Below are positions 20,278 through 30,094 of a stretch of DNA of 64,000 nt, piece after piece; positions within the stretch are counted from its first letter, which is position 1, and every line of letters starts with the position of its first letter. The notes below the pieces were generated by a model. That model made no database searches. It worked only from the letters and a program-made list of their open reading frames with translations, and was not told where the DNA came from. The DNA is taken from positions 434,001 to 498,000 of the forward strand of contig NZ_JAJMLZ010000001.1 of the NCBI RefSeq assembly GCF_022227765.1, read 5' to 3'. This DNA comes from Ectothiorhodospira shaposhnikovii. Its GTDB lineage: Bacteria > Pseudomonadota > Gammaproteobacteria > Ectothiorhodospirales > Ectothiorhodospiraceae. A program made the position numbers and the translations under genes.

Positions 20278-21888
20278 CTACAGTGGCCTGACCAGGTCCC
20301 TGGCCACCGCCTCGGCTACGCGGATGCCGTCCACCCCGGAGGAGAGAATGCCGCCGGCGTAACCGGCCCCTTCGCCCGCCGGGTACAGACCCTTGAGGTT
20401 CAGGCTTTGCAGGTCCTGGCCGCGGGTAATGCGCAAAGGGGCGGAGGTCCGGGTCTCCACTCCGGTGAGTACGGCGTCGCCCATGGCGAACCCCTTGATC
20501 TGTCGATCAAACACCGGCAATGCCTCGCGCAGGGCCTGGATGGCGAAGTCCGGCAGGGCCTGGGCCAGGTCCGTGGCCGTGACGCCCGGTGTGTAGGAGG
20601 GCTCCACACTGCCCAGGGCACTGGAGGCCTGTCCGGCGAGAAAGTCCCCCACCCGCTGGGCCGGGGCGTGGTAATTGCCGCCCCCCAGCCGATAGGCCAG
20701 GGATTCCAGACCCTCCTGAAACTCAATGCCCGCCAGCGGACCACCAGGATAATCCTGCGCCGGGGAAATACCCACCACGATCCCCGCATTGGCGTTTCTT
20801 TCATTGCGGGAGTACTGACTCATGCCATTGGTGACCACCCGCTCCGGTTCGGACGTGGCGGCCACCACGGTGCCACCCGGGCACATGCAGAAGCTGTAGA
20901 CCGAGCGACCATTGCCGGCGTGGTGGACCAGCTTGTAGTCGGCCGCACCGAGCTTCGGGTGTCCCGCATACTTGCCCAGACGGGCCTTGTCGATCAGGGA
21001 CTGGGGATGTTCGATGCGAAACCCCACCGAGAACGGCTTGGATTCCATGAATACCCCACGGGCGTGGAGCATGCGGAAGGTGTCCCGGGCGCTGTGACCC
21101 AGGGCCAGGATCACATGACGGCTCGGGATCTCTTCCCCGCCTTCCAGCATCACCCCCCGCACATGGCCATCTTCCATCAGCAGATCCGTGACCTTGTTCC
21201 GGAAGCGCACCTCGCCACCCAGGGCCTTGATCTGTTCCCGGATGTGCGCCACGACGCCGGTGAGCCGGAAGGTGCCGATATGGGGTTTGCTGCTGTAAAG
21301 GATCTCTTCCGGCGCCCCGGCCTTGACGAACTCCTCAAGCACCTTGCGCCCGTGGTGCCTGGGGTCCTTGATCTGGCTGTAGAGCTTGCCGTCGGAAAAG
21401 GTCCCGGCCCCGCCTTCACCGAACTGCACGTTGGATTCCGGGTTCAGGATCTCGTTGCGCCACAGGCCCCAGGTGTCACGGGTGCGCTGACGGACCTCGG
21501 GACCCCGCTCCAGCACGATGGGCCTGAAACCGCCCTGGGCCAGGATCAGGGCGGCGAAGATGCCGGCGGGGCCAAAGCCCACGATCACCGGACGCTCCCG
21601 CAGACCTTCCGGTGCATGCACCTCCGGCCTGTAGCGCATGTCCGGGGCCGGACCCACATGCCGGTCCTCGGCCAATTGCCGGAGCAGGTCCGCCTCGTTG
21701 CGGACTTCCACATCCACCGTATAGATGAACTGGATCTCGCTGTGTTTCTTGCGGGCATCATAGCTGCGGCGGAACAGCCGAAAGGTGATCAGGTCCGCTG
21801 CATCGATCCCCAGGCGCCTGATGATGGCCTCGCGCAGGGCCGCGTCGGGGTGATCCAGGGGCAGCTTGAGTTCGGTGATGCGCAGCAT
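20278..21888 (-). CDS. FAD-dependent oxidoreductase of the COG2509 type
   Basis: A 536-residue protein. Residues about 1-90 form an N-terminal ferredoxin-like region (LFRRSYDARKKHSEIQFIYT) typical of this family, followed by an FAD-binding Rossmann motif VIVGFGPAGIFAALILAQGG (about 100-120) and a C-terminal flavin signature GLYPAGEGAGYAGGILSSGVDG split near 505-525. A CMCPGGTVV segment (about 337-345) contains conserved cysteines. The reaction is unknown; relatives are annotated as uncharacterised FAD-dependent dehydrogenases. Confidence 0.88.
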   Translation of the reverse strand: MLRITELKLPLDHPDAALREAIIRRLGIDAADLITFRLFRRSYDARKKHSEIQFIYTVDVEVRNEADLLRQLAEDRHVGPAPDMRYRPEVHAPEGLRERPVIVGFGPAGIFAALILAQGGFRPIVLERGPEVRQRTRDTWGLWRNEILNPESNVQFGEGGAGTFSDGKLYSQIKDPRHHGRKVLEEFVKAGAPEEILYSSKPHIGTFRLTGVVAHIREQIKALGGEVRFRNKVTDLLMEDGHVRGVMLEGGEEIPSRHVILALGHSARDTFRMLHARGVFMESKPFSVGFRIEHPQSLIDKARLGKYAGHPKLGAADYKLVHHAGNGRSVYSFCMCPGGTVVAATSEPERVVTNGMSQYSRNERNANAGIVVGISPAQDYPGGPLAGIEFQEGLESLAYRLGGGNYHAPAQRVGDFLAGQASSALGSVEPSYTPGVTATDLAQALPDFAIQALREALPVFDRQIKGFAMGDAVLTGVETRTSAPLRITRGQDLQSLNLKGLYPAGEGAGYAGGILSSGVDGIRVAEAVARDLVRPL

Positions 21889-21926
21889 GGGAGATTTCGC
21901 TATCGGAAGAGGTGGCAGGGGCGGAA

Positions 21927-24512
21927 TTATACCCGCCGGATTTCACCCATGCGCCGGTGCAGCCAGGCCAGTCCCAGCAGCGACAGCCCCAGCCCCATGA
22001 AGGAGGCCACCCGCCACAGGCCATCCAGGCCCGACAGGTCCACCAGGAACAGCTTGGCAATGACGATGACCAGCAGGGCCATGCCGGCCCGGTACAGGCG
22101 GATCCCGCGCCAGTAACCGCCGGCGACAATGGCACTCGCCGCCAGGATCAGCCAGGCCGCGGAGTAGGTGTAGAGTTCGCCGTTGCCGGTGGGCAGGGTG
22201 ATGGACAGTGCCCCCTGCTGCCAGAGATGGCGGATCTCCAAAGTGATGAACAGCCACAGGCCCAGGCCGGCGATGGCCAGCGCGACGGGACGAAAACGCG
22301 CTTCGTGGTAGCGGGCCACCAGCAGGGCCATCATCACCGGCAGGCCGTAGGCCAGGAGCAGCAGATTGGCGATGGGGCGGGTGGCGACGGTTTCCTGTCC
22401 CCACAGGGGATTGAGGATCGTGACCGCCAGGGCATAGCTGCCCAGGGCCATGAGCAACAGGAGCCTGGAGCAGAGCCGGTAGAGACCTGCCAGTGTCTGG
22501 CTGTGCCGGGCCCGTTGCCGGTAGGTCAGAGCCAGGCCCGACCAGAGGGCGGCGTTGATGGCGGCTTCCGTGAGGCTGTAGCGGGCAATGAAGATATTGC
22601 CGTCATAGAGCTGGTAACGGACCTCGGCCCCCAGGGTGAGGACCAGCAGATGCAGGGCGCCCGCCTCCAGCCAGCGTTGCAGATCGGGCCGGGATCGGGT
22701 CTGCCAGGCGGCCAGGGCGCAGAACAGGGTGGCGCCGCCGCCGGTCCACAGGGACCAGTGCAGCTCGGGCGGATAGCTCAGGATCCAGGGATTGAAGGTG
22801 AGGCGGATGACCACCAGCACCAGGATGCCCTTGATCAGGGTGTCCAGCCAGGGCAACTGGTAGCGCTTCATCACCCAGGCCAGGGACAGCAGCTGGGCCG
22901 ACAGGACCAGGGTCAGTCCGGCCTCCCGGAACATGATGGCCGCGGCCAGGGAGTAGGCCAGATGCCCGCCGATGACGAACCAGACCCCGGCACCGGTCTC
23001 ACCCCGGTGCCGCTCCAGGCGCCAGGCGGCAATGGCACCATAGATCATGCCCGTCAGCAGCAGGCCCGCGGCCCAGCCCGGTGAGCGGGACAGATCCTCG
23101 GTCAGCAGATAGGCCAGGGCCACCCAGGCCAGCGGGGAGACGAAGGCCAGGGCGGCCCAGGGGTGGGAAAATCCCCGTACCCGCAGGTGCAGGGCCGCCA
23201 TGACCGCATAGAGCAGGGCCATGAGCGCGGCGAATTGCAAAAAGGCCGGTTGCAGATCGGCGTCAATGCCGATCAATCGATACTGCCCGCCTGTCCAGTC
23301 CAGGACCATGGCGGCACCCATCCAGGCCAGCCACTGCACGCCCAGGGTCATCCAGGGCAGCCAGCGCAGGCTGTCCCGATGCCGGGCAGCCAGGGCCAGC
23401 AACAGCACCATCGGCCCCCATTGCCACAGGGCTTGGTCGTCAAAGCCTTGTTGCCGGATGGATAGACCCCAGGCCAGGATGATAAGCACGAGGGTGATCT
23501 GGTCCAGCCGAAACACCCGGCCAAACAGGCTCATGGGTTGATGTCCGGGCCGGGTATCGGCGGGCTCGCCGCGATCCAGGCGCCAGTCGAAGGTGGGGAT
23601 GGCCAGCACGCCCCAGGCCAGCAAGGCCAGATACAGACCCCGGAATCCATCGGCCTGGGGGAGGGTCAGGGACAGCAGCCACCAGCCCAGGGCGCCGACC
23701 ACCACGCCCCACCAGAGCCAGGTACGGAATATCCGCCGCAACAGCAGCAGGGCGGCGCCGCTGATGATCAGGGCGTAGAGCAAGGCGCTCAGGATGTTGC
23801 CGCTCTCTTCGGACACCAGCAGGGGAACCCCATAGGCACCCACCAGACCCATGGCCGCCAGGGCAGGGCCGTGGAGCAGGGACTGCATCATGGTGAACAG
23901 GGAAACCAGGGCCAGCAGGACGAAGATCAGCCTGGGGTCCATGAGGCCGTACAGGTGCAGGGCGGCCAGCAGGGCGGCGTAGAGGGTGATGCTGGCGCCG
24001 CCGGCCAGGGCGGCGATGGACGGGTCCGGTCCGCTCCTGCGCCGCAGCCATTCGGCCAGGACGTGCAGGCCGATCCCGGTGACCAATCCCATCATCACCC
24101 GTCCCCAGGGACCGAGCAGCCCGGCATCGATGCTGTACTTGACCATGAAGACGCCGGCCAGGGCCACGCACAGGCCGCCCAGCCAGATCATCCAGTGTCG
24201 GGACAGGTGCACCAGCCAGGCCGGGCGTCCCGGCGCCCCGTCGGCGGACCATGAGGTATCCGAAGGCGGGGCGGATGAGGGCATGGCCGTGACCGGTTGC
24301 GGGTCCGGCGTGGGTGTCTCCGTCGCCTGATCGGGTTCAGGGGGCGGTATCGGTACCGTGGATGGCCGGGCGGTCAGTGCCTGTTCCAGCCGGAAGACCC
24401 TTTGCCGCAGGGCGCGTACATGAAAGAAACCCACCCAGCCCAGGACGGCGCCGACGATGACGCCCAGAAAGAGCACAAAGGACAGGAGCGAGAGGAGGTC
24501 CAGGGTGGTCAT
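21927..24512 (-). CDS. DUF2339 large multispanning membrane protein
   Basis: An 861-residue protein with one N-terminal helix, a Pro/Thr-rich cytoplasmic linker (about 55-85) and more than 20 further membrane helices. The family marker is the start of the membrane domain, HWMIWLGGLCVALAGVFMVK followed by SIDAGLLGPWGRVMMGLVTG. DUF2339 proteins have no settled function; some are thought to act in envelope biogenesis. Six bases separate its ATG from the stop of the GGDEF gene on the same strand, which suggests co-transcription. Confidence 0.88.
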   Translation of the reverse strand: MTTLDLLSLLSFVLFLGVIVGAVLGWVGFFHVRALRQRVFRLEQALTARPSTVPIPPPEPDQATETPTPDPQPVTAMPSSAPPSDTSWSADGAPGRPAWLVHLSRHWMIWLGGLCVALAGVFMVKYSIDAGLLGPWGRVMMGLVTGIGLHVLAEWLRRRSGPDPSIAALAGGASITLYAALLAALHLYGLMDPRLIFVLLALVSLFTMMQSLLHGPALAAMGLVGAYGVPLLVSEESGNILSALLYALIISGAALLLLRRIFRTWLWWGVVVGALGWWLLSLTLPQADGFRGLYLALLAWGVLAIPTFDWRLDRGEPADTRPGHQPMSLFGRVFRLDQITLVLIILAWGLSIRQQGFDDQALWQWGPMVLLLALAARHRDSLRWLPWMTLGVQWLAWMGAAMVLDWTGGQYRLIGIDADLQPAFLQFAALMALLYAVMAALHLRVRGFSHPWAALAFVSPLAWVALAYLLTEDLSRSPGWAAGLLLTGMIYGAIAAWRLERHRGETGAGVWFVIGGHLAYSLAAAIMFREAGLTLVLSAQLLSLAWVMKRYQLPWLDTLIKGILVLVVIRLTFNPWILSYPPELHWSLWTGGGATLFCALAAWQTRSRPDLQRWLEAGALHLLVLTLGAEVRYQLYDGNIFIARYSLTEAAINAALWSGLALTYRQRARHSQTLAGLYRLCSRLLLLMALGSYALAVTILNPLWGQETVATRPIANLLLLAYGLPVMMALLVARYHEARFRPVALAIAGLGLWLFITLEIRHLWQQGALSITLPTGNGELYTYSAAWLILAASAIVAGGYWRGIRLYRAGMALLVIVIAKLFLVDLSGLDGLWRVASFMGLGLSLLGLAWLHRRMGEIRRV

Positions 24513-24518
24513 GGGGGA

Positions 24519-26147
24519 TCAGAAAGGTTCGGCAAGCACGGCTTGGTTTCTGCCTTCGGACTTTGCCCGGTACAGGGCGCGATCCGCGCGCACGATGAGC
24601 TGGCCGAGGTCTTCCCCCGGGCCGGCCTCCGCCAGCCCCAGGCTGATGGTGATCTGCTCCAATGGCGGCACTCGCAACCGGGCTACCTCTCTCCGCAGGC
24701 GTTCCGCCAGCTTCAGGGCTTCCTGAAGGTCCGTATCCGCCGCCATCACCATGAATTCCTCGCCCCCCCAGCGTGCAATGACGTCATTGCATCGCACCGT
24801 ATCCTTGAGCGTGTCTGCCAGTCTTCTCAGGACCTTGTCACCCACGTCGTGTCCGAATCGGTCATTGATCTTTTTGAAGTGATCCACATCCATGAGGATG
24901 ATCGAAAGCGGGCTGGGTGTGCGCAGGCGGCGGGCCGCCTCCTTGGCCAGGCATTCCTGCATCCAGCGACGATTGGAAAGTCCTGTCAGGGGGTCGGTTC
25001 GGGCCAAGCGCTGAACTTCTTCCAGAGCCTCGCGCAGACGCTGGTTGACGATTTCAAGCTCGGTCTTGGCCTGTCGTACATGCTGATACTGTTGTTGTCT
25101 GGCCAGGGTCGCTGAAAAGTTTTCCGCGGCCAGGCTGAGCATGGCCTTTTCGGTGGAAGAAAAATCCCGCTCTTCCTCCACATCGTCAAACCCCACGAAG
25201 CCCAGCAGTTCGCCATCTGCAAGCAGTGGGTGGAGGATCACGGAACGGATGCCCTGCATTTCCAGGAGTTCCCGGCAAATCTTGAATTCGGGAGGCAGAT
25301 GGTCCAGGGCGGTCAGAATGAAGGGTTGTCCCTGCTGGAAGCGTTCGATGATACCCGGGAGATAATCGAAGGAGACCCGCTGAAGATCTTCAATGTGACT
25401 GCTGATCCCCGGGGCACACCACTCGTGAGTATTGGTCCAGTATCTTTCCCTCAGATTATTACTGAACAGATAGGCCCTGTCCGCATCCAGAAAGCCTCCC
25501 AGAATGGCAAGGCACTCGTGCAGGCCTTCATCCATGCGGTCGATTCGAAGTTTTGCGTTGGCGGTGGCCAGTCGGGCGGCGGCATCGTGAAAGCGATTGA
25601 GTTCCTTGAGAATTTCCGCCTGTTGGGCGGTCTTCTGATTGAGGGTGGAGTCGTGAATGTCAATCAGCGAGCCGGCAACTCGAATGGGGCGCCCGCTGGC
25701 ATCTCGTTGGGTATCGCCGGTGGCCCGAAACCAGCGATAGTGTCCATCCCGGCATTTCAGACGGTATTTCAGGTCGTAGGGTGTCTGTTGGTCCCGGTCC
25801 ATCAAGTGTTTTTGGAAGGTCCGCAGGGTACGGGCCTTGTCGGCGGGATGCAGGCGGGAAGACCAGCTTTCCAGGCGATTGGGAAATTCCTCCTCCGTTT
25901 CAAACCCCAGAAGCCTGCGAAAGCTCTCCGACCAGAAAAAGACGTTGTCGGGGTTCAGAGGATCCGCCTCCACCACGCACATATCCCAAAGCCCCACACC
26001 GGCATACCGGCAGTAGAGGCCCAAGCGTTGCGCATCCACGCAAAGCCTTTCGGGGACATGACCCGAGTCGCGCAGCCATTGACGATATGCGGGTGTCTCC
26101 GTGCACGGCTTGAATTCAGGCGGGGGACCTGCGTCGTCTTTGCCCAC
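24519..26147 (-). CDS. PAS-GAF-GGDEF diguanylate cyclase
   Basis: A 542-residue soluble sensor. A PAS fold (about 55-165: FFWSESFRRLLGFETEEEF, then YRLKCRDGHYRWFRATGD) is followed by a GAF domain (about 205-355: ILGGFLDADRAYLFSNN, ILHPLLADGELLGFVGFDD), a short coiled coil, and a GGDEF domain with the active-site motif GGEEF (about 457-461). The inhibitory I-site RCND stands five residues before it. It should make c-di-GMP in response to a cytoplasmic signal. No membrane segments are visible. Confidence 0.92.
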   Translation of the reverse strand: MGKDDAGPPPEFKPCTETPAYRQWLRDSGHVPERLCVDAQRLGLYCRYAGVGLWDMCVVEADPLNPDNVFFWSESFRRLLGFETEEEFPNRLESWSSRLHPADKARTLRTFQKHLMDRDQQTPYDLKYRLKCRDGHYRWFRATGDTQRDASGRPIRVAGSLIDIHDSTLNQKTAQQAEILKELNRFHDAAARLATANAKLRIDRMDEGLHECLAILGGFLDADRAYLFSNNLRERYWTNTHEWCAPGISSHIEDLQRVSFDYLPGIIERFQQGQPFILTALDHLPPEFKICRELLEMQGIRSVILHPLLADGELLGFVGFDDVEEERDFSSTEKAMLSLAAENFSATLARQQQYQHVRQAKTELEIVNQRLREALEEVQRLARTDPLTGLSNRRWMQECLAKEAARRLRTPSPLSIILMDVDHFKKINDRFGHDVGDKVLRRLADTLKDTVRCNDVIARWGGEEFMVMAADTDLQEALKLAERLRREVARLRVPPLEQITISLGLAEAGPGEDLGQLIVRADRALYRAKSEGRNQAVLAEPF

Positions 26148-26468
26148 ATCACCCTCCTTCTGGGGGGATATGCATGCTCACTCGCTGTCTCGATGAATGG
26201 ACTATAAATCTCGGTTATATGAGGCTTTGCTTGTCTCTGCAAGACCTTTCTTGATCATCATGATCCGGGCTTGGGACGGACGGCATGTCCTGTATCCACA
26301 GAAAGGGTGGACAACCCTGTGGATAATGCAGGGATAGCCATCCGAATGCCTTGTCGGACGGGGGGCATCCCCTGGATTGGACAGAAAATGATCAAGCCAT
26401 CATGGACGGTGATCATCTTCCGGAATCGGTATGATTGAGCCCGCTATTCATGCGCAGGAATCCCGCTC
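26148..26468. other. 321-bp intergenic region with DnaA-box-like repeat
   Basis: Divergent promoters of two diguanylate cyclase genes must lie here. The only clear structure is the repeat at 26293-26396, with copy 2 at 29960-30063. A further inverted pair ATGATC...GATCAT (26388-26416) lies at its end. Confidence 0.6.
26293..26396 (+). repeat. about 104-bp dispersed repeat, copy 1, with two inverted DnaA-box-like sequences
   Basis: Starts with TATCCACAG and, 15 bp later, has CTGTGGATAA, so the two 9-mers form an inverted repeat; the second contains a perfect DnaA-box consensus TTATCCACA on the opposite strand. Copy 2 at 29960 shares TATCCACAGAAA, GTGGACAA, CCTGTGGATAATG, GGGATA, ATGCCTTG, GGACG and ATGATCAA in the same order and spacing. 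Confidence 0.8.
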
Positions 26469-27917
26469 TTGAATCTCGTACCAGGCATCTCCAGTGGCTT
26501 GATCACCCTGATTTTCATCGGGCTGTTCTGGGTTCCCCCACTGTGGGCGCAGGATCGGGCGTGGCTGAGTCCGGAACAATGGGATTATGTCGCTTCCCGA
26601 GGCGTCGTTCGGTATTGCGCTGATCCCGACTGGGCACCGTTTGAATATATGGATGCCGCGGGAGAACATCAGGGTATCGGAGCCGACCTGCTCAGGCTGG
26701 CGGCTGAGCGGGTCGGGCTGACTCTGCAACTCCATCCGACGCCAACCTGGGAGGCGTCCCTGGCGGCATCGCGACGGGGGGATTGCGAATTTCTCAGCCT
26801 GCTCAACCGGACCCCTGCCCGGGAGGCCTGGTTGCACTTTACCGAGCCCCTGCTGATTGATGAAAACGTCATCATCACCCGGGAAGACCATCCCTATGTG
26901 GTCAGCCTGGATCGTTTCGACGGTGAACGTCTGGCCATCCCCGCCGGTACCGCCGTGGAGGAATGGGTGCGTCGGGACTTCCCCCGTTTGCAACTGATTC
27001 TCACACAGACCGAGAACGAGGCCTTTCAGCTGGTGTCCGACCGCCGGGCGGACATGACCATTCGTTCCCTGATCGTGGCCGCCCATACCATCCGCAAGGA
27101 CGGCTGGTTCAATCTCCGTATCTCCGGGATGCAGGCCGATTACGTCAACCTCCTGCGTATCGGTGTGCGTCGGGATGATCCCATGCTGCATGCCGTGCTC
27201 GATGCCGGGGTGCGCAGCATCAGTCACAGCGAACGGGAGGCCATCATCAACCGGCATGTCAATGTGGTCAGGCATGAGGTGGAGGTGATTGAAAAATCCA
27301 TCTTCTGGCCGCTGCTGGGTGTGCTGTGGGTGGTGCTGTTGACCAGCGGGTTCTGGATCCTGCGCCAGCGTGCCCTGAACCGGCGCCTGAGCCAACTCAA
27401 TCTGCTGTTGGAAAAGGCGGCCACCACCGATCCGCTCACGGGTCTGAACAACCGCGCCCGCCTGATGCTCTGTTTCGAGGAAGACAGCCTGCGTGCCCAG
27501 CGCAGCGGGTGTCCCTATTCACTGGCCCTGTTCGACATCGACCACTTCAAGCGCATCAATGACACTTGCGGGCATGTGGTCGGTGATCAGGTGCTCCGGG
27601 AAGTGGCCGCCCTCATGGCGCGCAATGGGCGTGGCAGCGATCGCCTCGGCCGTTGGGGTGGGGAAGAGTTCATGCTGCTGTTCCATGACAGCGACATTCA
27701 GTCGGCCATGGAGGCGGCGGAGCGCATCCGCGCCGATGTGGCGGCGCATGCCTTCTCCCATGGCGGAGAGGTCACTCTCAGCGCCGGCGTGGCCCAGTGG
27801 CAACCGGGCGAGAGTCTGGTGCGGCTGATGGAGCGCGCGGACAAGGCGCTGTATCGGGCCAAGCAGGAAGGCCGCAATCGTGCCTGCCCGGAGCAGGGGC
27901 ATGAATCTGGCCCATAA
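26469..27917 (+). CDS. substrate-binding-domain diguanylate cyclase
   Basis: A 482-residue membrane protein. After a signal-like N-terminus (GLITLIFIGLFWVPPLWAQ) comes a periplasmic type 3 solute-binding domain (about 45-265: GVVRYCADPDWAPFEYMDAA, LLRLAAERVGLTLQLHPTPTW), one membrane helix (FWPLLGVLWVVLLTSGFWIL), and a GGDEF domain with GGEEF and an I-site RGSD five residues before it. It probably senses an amino acid or similar small ligand and makes c-di-GMP. The start codon is TTG after AGGAA. Its position before a chemoreceptor gene suggests related sensing. Confidence 0.9.
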   Translation: MNLVPGISSGLITLIFIGLFWVPPLWAQDRAWLSPEQWDYVASRGVVRYCADPDWAPFEYMDAAGEHQGIGADLLRLAAERVGLTLQLHPTPTWEASLAASRRGDCEFLSLLNRTPAREAWLHFTEPLLIDENVIITREDHPYVVSLDRFDGERLAIPAGTAVEEWVRRDFPRLQLILTQTENEAFQLVSDRRADMTIRSLIVAAHTIRKDGWFNLRISGMQADYVNLLRIGVRRDDPMLHAVLDAGVRSISHSEREAIINRHVNVVRHEVEVIEKSIFWPLLGVLWVVLLTSGFWILRQRALNRRLSQLNLLLEKAATTDPLTGLNNRARLMLCFEEDSLRAQRSGCPYSLALFDIDHFKRINDTCGHVVGDQVLREVAALMARNGRGSDRLGRWGGEEFMLLFHDSDIQSAMEAAERIRADVAAHAFSHGGEVTLSAGVAQWQPGESLVRLMERADKALYRAKQEGRNRACPEQGHESGP

Positions 27918-27940
27918 TTCCGGTGACTGAATATATTCTT

Positions 27941-27966
27941 TAAAGATATAGGGGTCATGCCGCTAT
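27941..27966 (+). promoter_or_regulatory. possible sigma-28 (FliA) promoter of the chemoreceptor gene
   Basis: TAAAGATA (27941-27948) and GCCGCTAT (27959-27966) resemble the flagellar sigma-28 consensus TAAAGTTT-N11-GCCGATAA, with a 10-bp spacer. It lies 75 bp upstream of the chemoreceptor ATG, where a class 3 flagellar promoter would be expected. Confidence 0.5.
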
Positions 27967-28040
27967 AGTGAGTGATCACCGTGTTTCCACGCATCCACTC
28001 ACGGTCAAAACCGCACAGGGAAAAATTAGGAGTCGCAGTG

Positions 28041-29951
28041 ATGCTCAAGAACTTTCGGGTCGGGACACGCCTGATGGTCGGGTTTGCCCTGGTGCTCCTG
28101 GTGGCCCTGGGAACGACCGTGCCGGTGGCGCTCAATGCCATTGATCGCGTCAGTGATCGTGCCCAGATCAGGCAGGCGGAGGAACTGTTTAGAACACTTC
28201 AGGCGTCGATCGAAGATGCCGGTGTGAGAGCCGAGTCCCAAGCCATGGTGGTGGCCTCCATGCCCGCGGTACAGCAGGCATTTGCAATGCGGGATCGCGA
28301 GGCTCTGCAGGCGATCACATTGCCTGTTTTCGAAGCGATGCGTGATACCTATGATGCCGTGCAGTTTCAGTTCCTGACCGCACCGGCCACCTCGTTCCTG
28401 CGTCTGCACATGCTGGATCGTCACGGGGATGATCTGAGCCGCATGCGGGAGACCATCGTCCAGGCCAACCGTGACCGTCGCCCTCTCCATGGTCTTGAGC
28501 GTGGCGTGGCAGGTCTTGGATTGCGAGGGGTGGCGCCCGTGTTTCATCAGGGCACGCATGTCGGGGTGGTGGAGTTCGGCCTGTCTTTCGGGGCGTCCTT
28601 CTTTACGGAATTCACCGAACAGTACAATGCGCCCGCGGCCCTTCATCTACGGGGAGAGCGTGGTTTTGAAACGTTTGCCGGCACCATCGCGGGGGATGCC
28701 CGTTTCACGTCCGCGGAGCTGCAACGGGTCCTTGACGGAGAGCCGCTGATCCGCAACATCACCCATGGCGGCGTCCCCGTCGCTGTCTATGGCCATGTGG
28801 TCCGTGATTTTGCGGGACAGCCTTTGGGTGTGCTGGAAATCCTGATCGATCGGACCGACTATGTGGTCGAGTATCGACAGGCGGTGACCACCATCCTTGG
28901 CATCGCCCTGCTGCTGGTGGTGATCGGTCTGAGTGCCGCCTGGCTGATCGCCCGTGGCATTGTAGGCCCCTTGCAGGCCACTGCCGCGCGGATGAACGAG
29001 ATCGCCCAGGGGGATGGAGATCTGACCCAGCGCCTGCCCACGGAAGGACGTGACGAACTGTCCGATCTCTCAAAGGCTTTCAACGGCTTCGTGGACAAGA
29101 TCCATCAGTTGATTCGACAGATCGTGGGGGCTTCCTCGCAGCTGGCGGCCGCTGCCGAAGAACTGTCATCGACGACCGAAAACACAGTCAAGCAGGTACG
29201 ACAACAGCAAAGCGAGTCGGATCAGGTGGCCACTGCCATGAATCAGATGGCCGCCACGGTGCAGGACGTGGCACGTAATGCGGCCGATGCCGCTCAAGCC
29301 GCCACCTCGGCCCGGCAAAGCTCGATGTCAGGCAGTCGGGTCGTGCAACAGAGCATTGCCTCCATTGAGACGCTGGCGGCCGAAATCGAGAATGCGGCCG
29401 GGGTCATCGGATCCTTGTCCAGCGATACCGAAGCGATCGGCAAGGTCCTGGAGGTGATCCGCGACGTGGCCGAGCAGACCAATCTGCTGGCCTTGAACGC
29501 GGCCATCGAAGCCGCCCGCGCCGGCGAGCAGGGGCGAGGCTTTGCGGTGGTGGCCGATGAGGTACGTACCCTGGCGAGTCGTACCGAGGCTTCCACTCAG
29601 GAGATTCACGAGATCATTTCGCGTTTGCAGCAGGGTTCCCGGAATGCGGTGGACGCCATGGAGGAAGGGCGGGGCAAGGCAAGAGGCAGTGTGGCGCTGG
29701 CCAGCCAGGCGGGGCAGAGCCTGCAGACCATCGATGAGGCGGTCGGTGCCATCAATGACATGAATGCGCAGATTGCCAGCGCCGCCGAGGAACAGTCGGC
29801 GGTGGCTGATGAAATCAACCGCAATATCAACAATATCAGTCATGCGGTGGAACAAACCGCAACAGGATCTGATCAGATCGCCCGCGCCAGCGACGAACTG
29901 GCCCGCCTGGCGTCCGATCTGCAGGGCTGGGTCGGGCGGTTCAGGATTTAG
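28041..29951 (+). CDS. methyl-accepting chemotaxis protein
   Basis: A 636-residue chemoreceptor: N-terminal helix ([18 protein letters not shown]), a periplasmic ligand-binding domain of about 250 residues (Cache-like by pattern, not assigned), second helix ([20 protein letters not shown]), HAMP domain (about 310-360) and a long cytoplasmic hairpin with the highly conserved tip [20 protein letters not shown] followed by [16 protein letters not shown] chose the ATG preceded by AGGAG; an in-frame GTG stands one codon earlier and the frame is open 23 codons further up. No pentapeptide for CheR/CheB docking is seen at the C-terminus (GRFRI). Confidence 0.94.
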   Translation: MLKNFRVGTRLMVGFALVLLVALGTTVPVALNAIDRVSDRAQIRQAEELFRTLQASIEDAGVRAESQAMVVASMPAVQQAFAMRDREALQAITLPVFEAMRDTYDAVQFQFLTAPATSFLRLHMLDRHGDDLSRMRETIVQANRDRRPLHGLERGVAGLGLRGVAPVFHQGTHVGVVEFGLSFGASFFTEFTEQYNAPAALHLRGERGFETFAGTIAGDARFTSAELQRVLDGEPLIRNITHGGVPVAVYGHVVRDFAGQPLGVLEILIDRTDYVVEYRQAVTTILGIALLLVVIGLSAAWLIARGIVGPLQATAARMNEIAQGDGDLTQRLPTEGRDELSDLSKAFNGFVDKIHQLIRQIVGASSQLAAAAEELSSTTENTVKQVRQQQSESDQVATAMNQMAATVQDVARNAADAAQAATSARQSSMSGSRVVQQSIASIETLAAEIENAAGVIGSLSSDTEAIGKVLEVIRDVAEQTNLLALNAAIEAARAGEQGRGFAVVADEVRTLASRTEASTQEIHEIISRLQQGSRNAVDAMEEGRGKARGSVALASQAGQSLQTIDEAVGAINDMNAQIASAAEEQSAVADEINRNINNISHAVEQTATGSDQIARASDELARLASDLQGWVGRFRI

Positions 29952-29959
29952 GCGGCCGG

Positions 29960-30063
29960 TATCCACAGAAAACGTGGACAATCCTGTGGATAATGTCGGG
30001 ATACCTGTCCGGATGCCTTGAAGGACGTGGGGGCCTGAACGGATTGGTCATTTTATGATCAAT
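29960..30063 (+). repeat. about 104-bp dispersed repeat, copy 2, with two inverted DnaA-box-like sequences
   Basis: TATCCACAG (29960-29968) and CTGTGGATAA (29984-29993) repeat the arrangement of copy 1 at 26293 with the same 15-bp gap. It begins nine bases after the chemoreceptor stop codon and runs into the hairpin at 30036-30070. Confidence 0.8.
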
Positions 30064-30070
30064 CCGTTCA
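30036..30070. repeat. 16-bp-arm hairpin between chemoreceptor and SIMPL genes
   Basis: The arms TGAACGGATTGGTCAT and ATGATCAATCCGTTCA pair over 16 bp with one G-T position around a TTT loop. No T tract follows on either strand. It stands between two convergent genes and could be a bidirectional stem-loop ending or a protein-binding palindrome. Confidence 0.8.
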
Positions 30071-30094
30071 GTGCCTCGGATCCACGATGTCTGC

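Noticed and set aside
20248-23084. Long + strand open frames opposite the FAD oxidoreductase and DUF2339 genes
   Set aside because: Compositional shadows of conserved minus-strand genes; translated proteins are His/Gln/Gly-rich without domain patterns.
26293-26326. Replication origin
   Set aside because: Only two DnaA-box-like 9-mers per copy, no AT-rich unwinding region, and none of the usual origin neighbours (dnaA, dnaN, mnmG).
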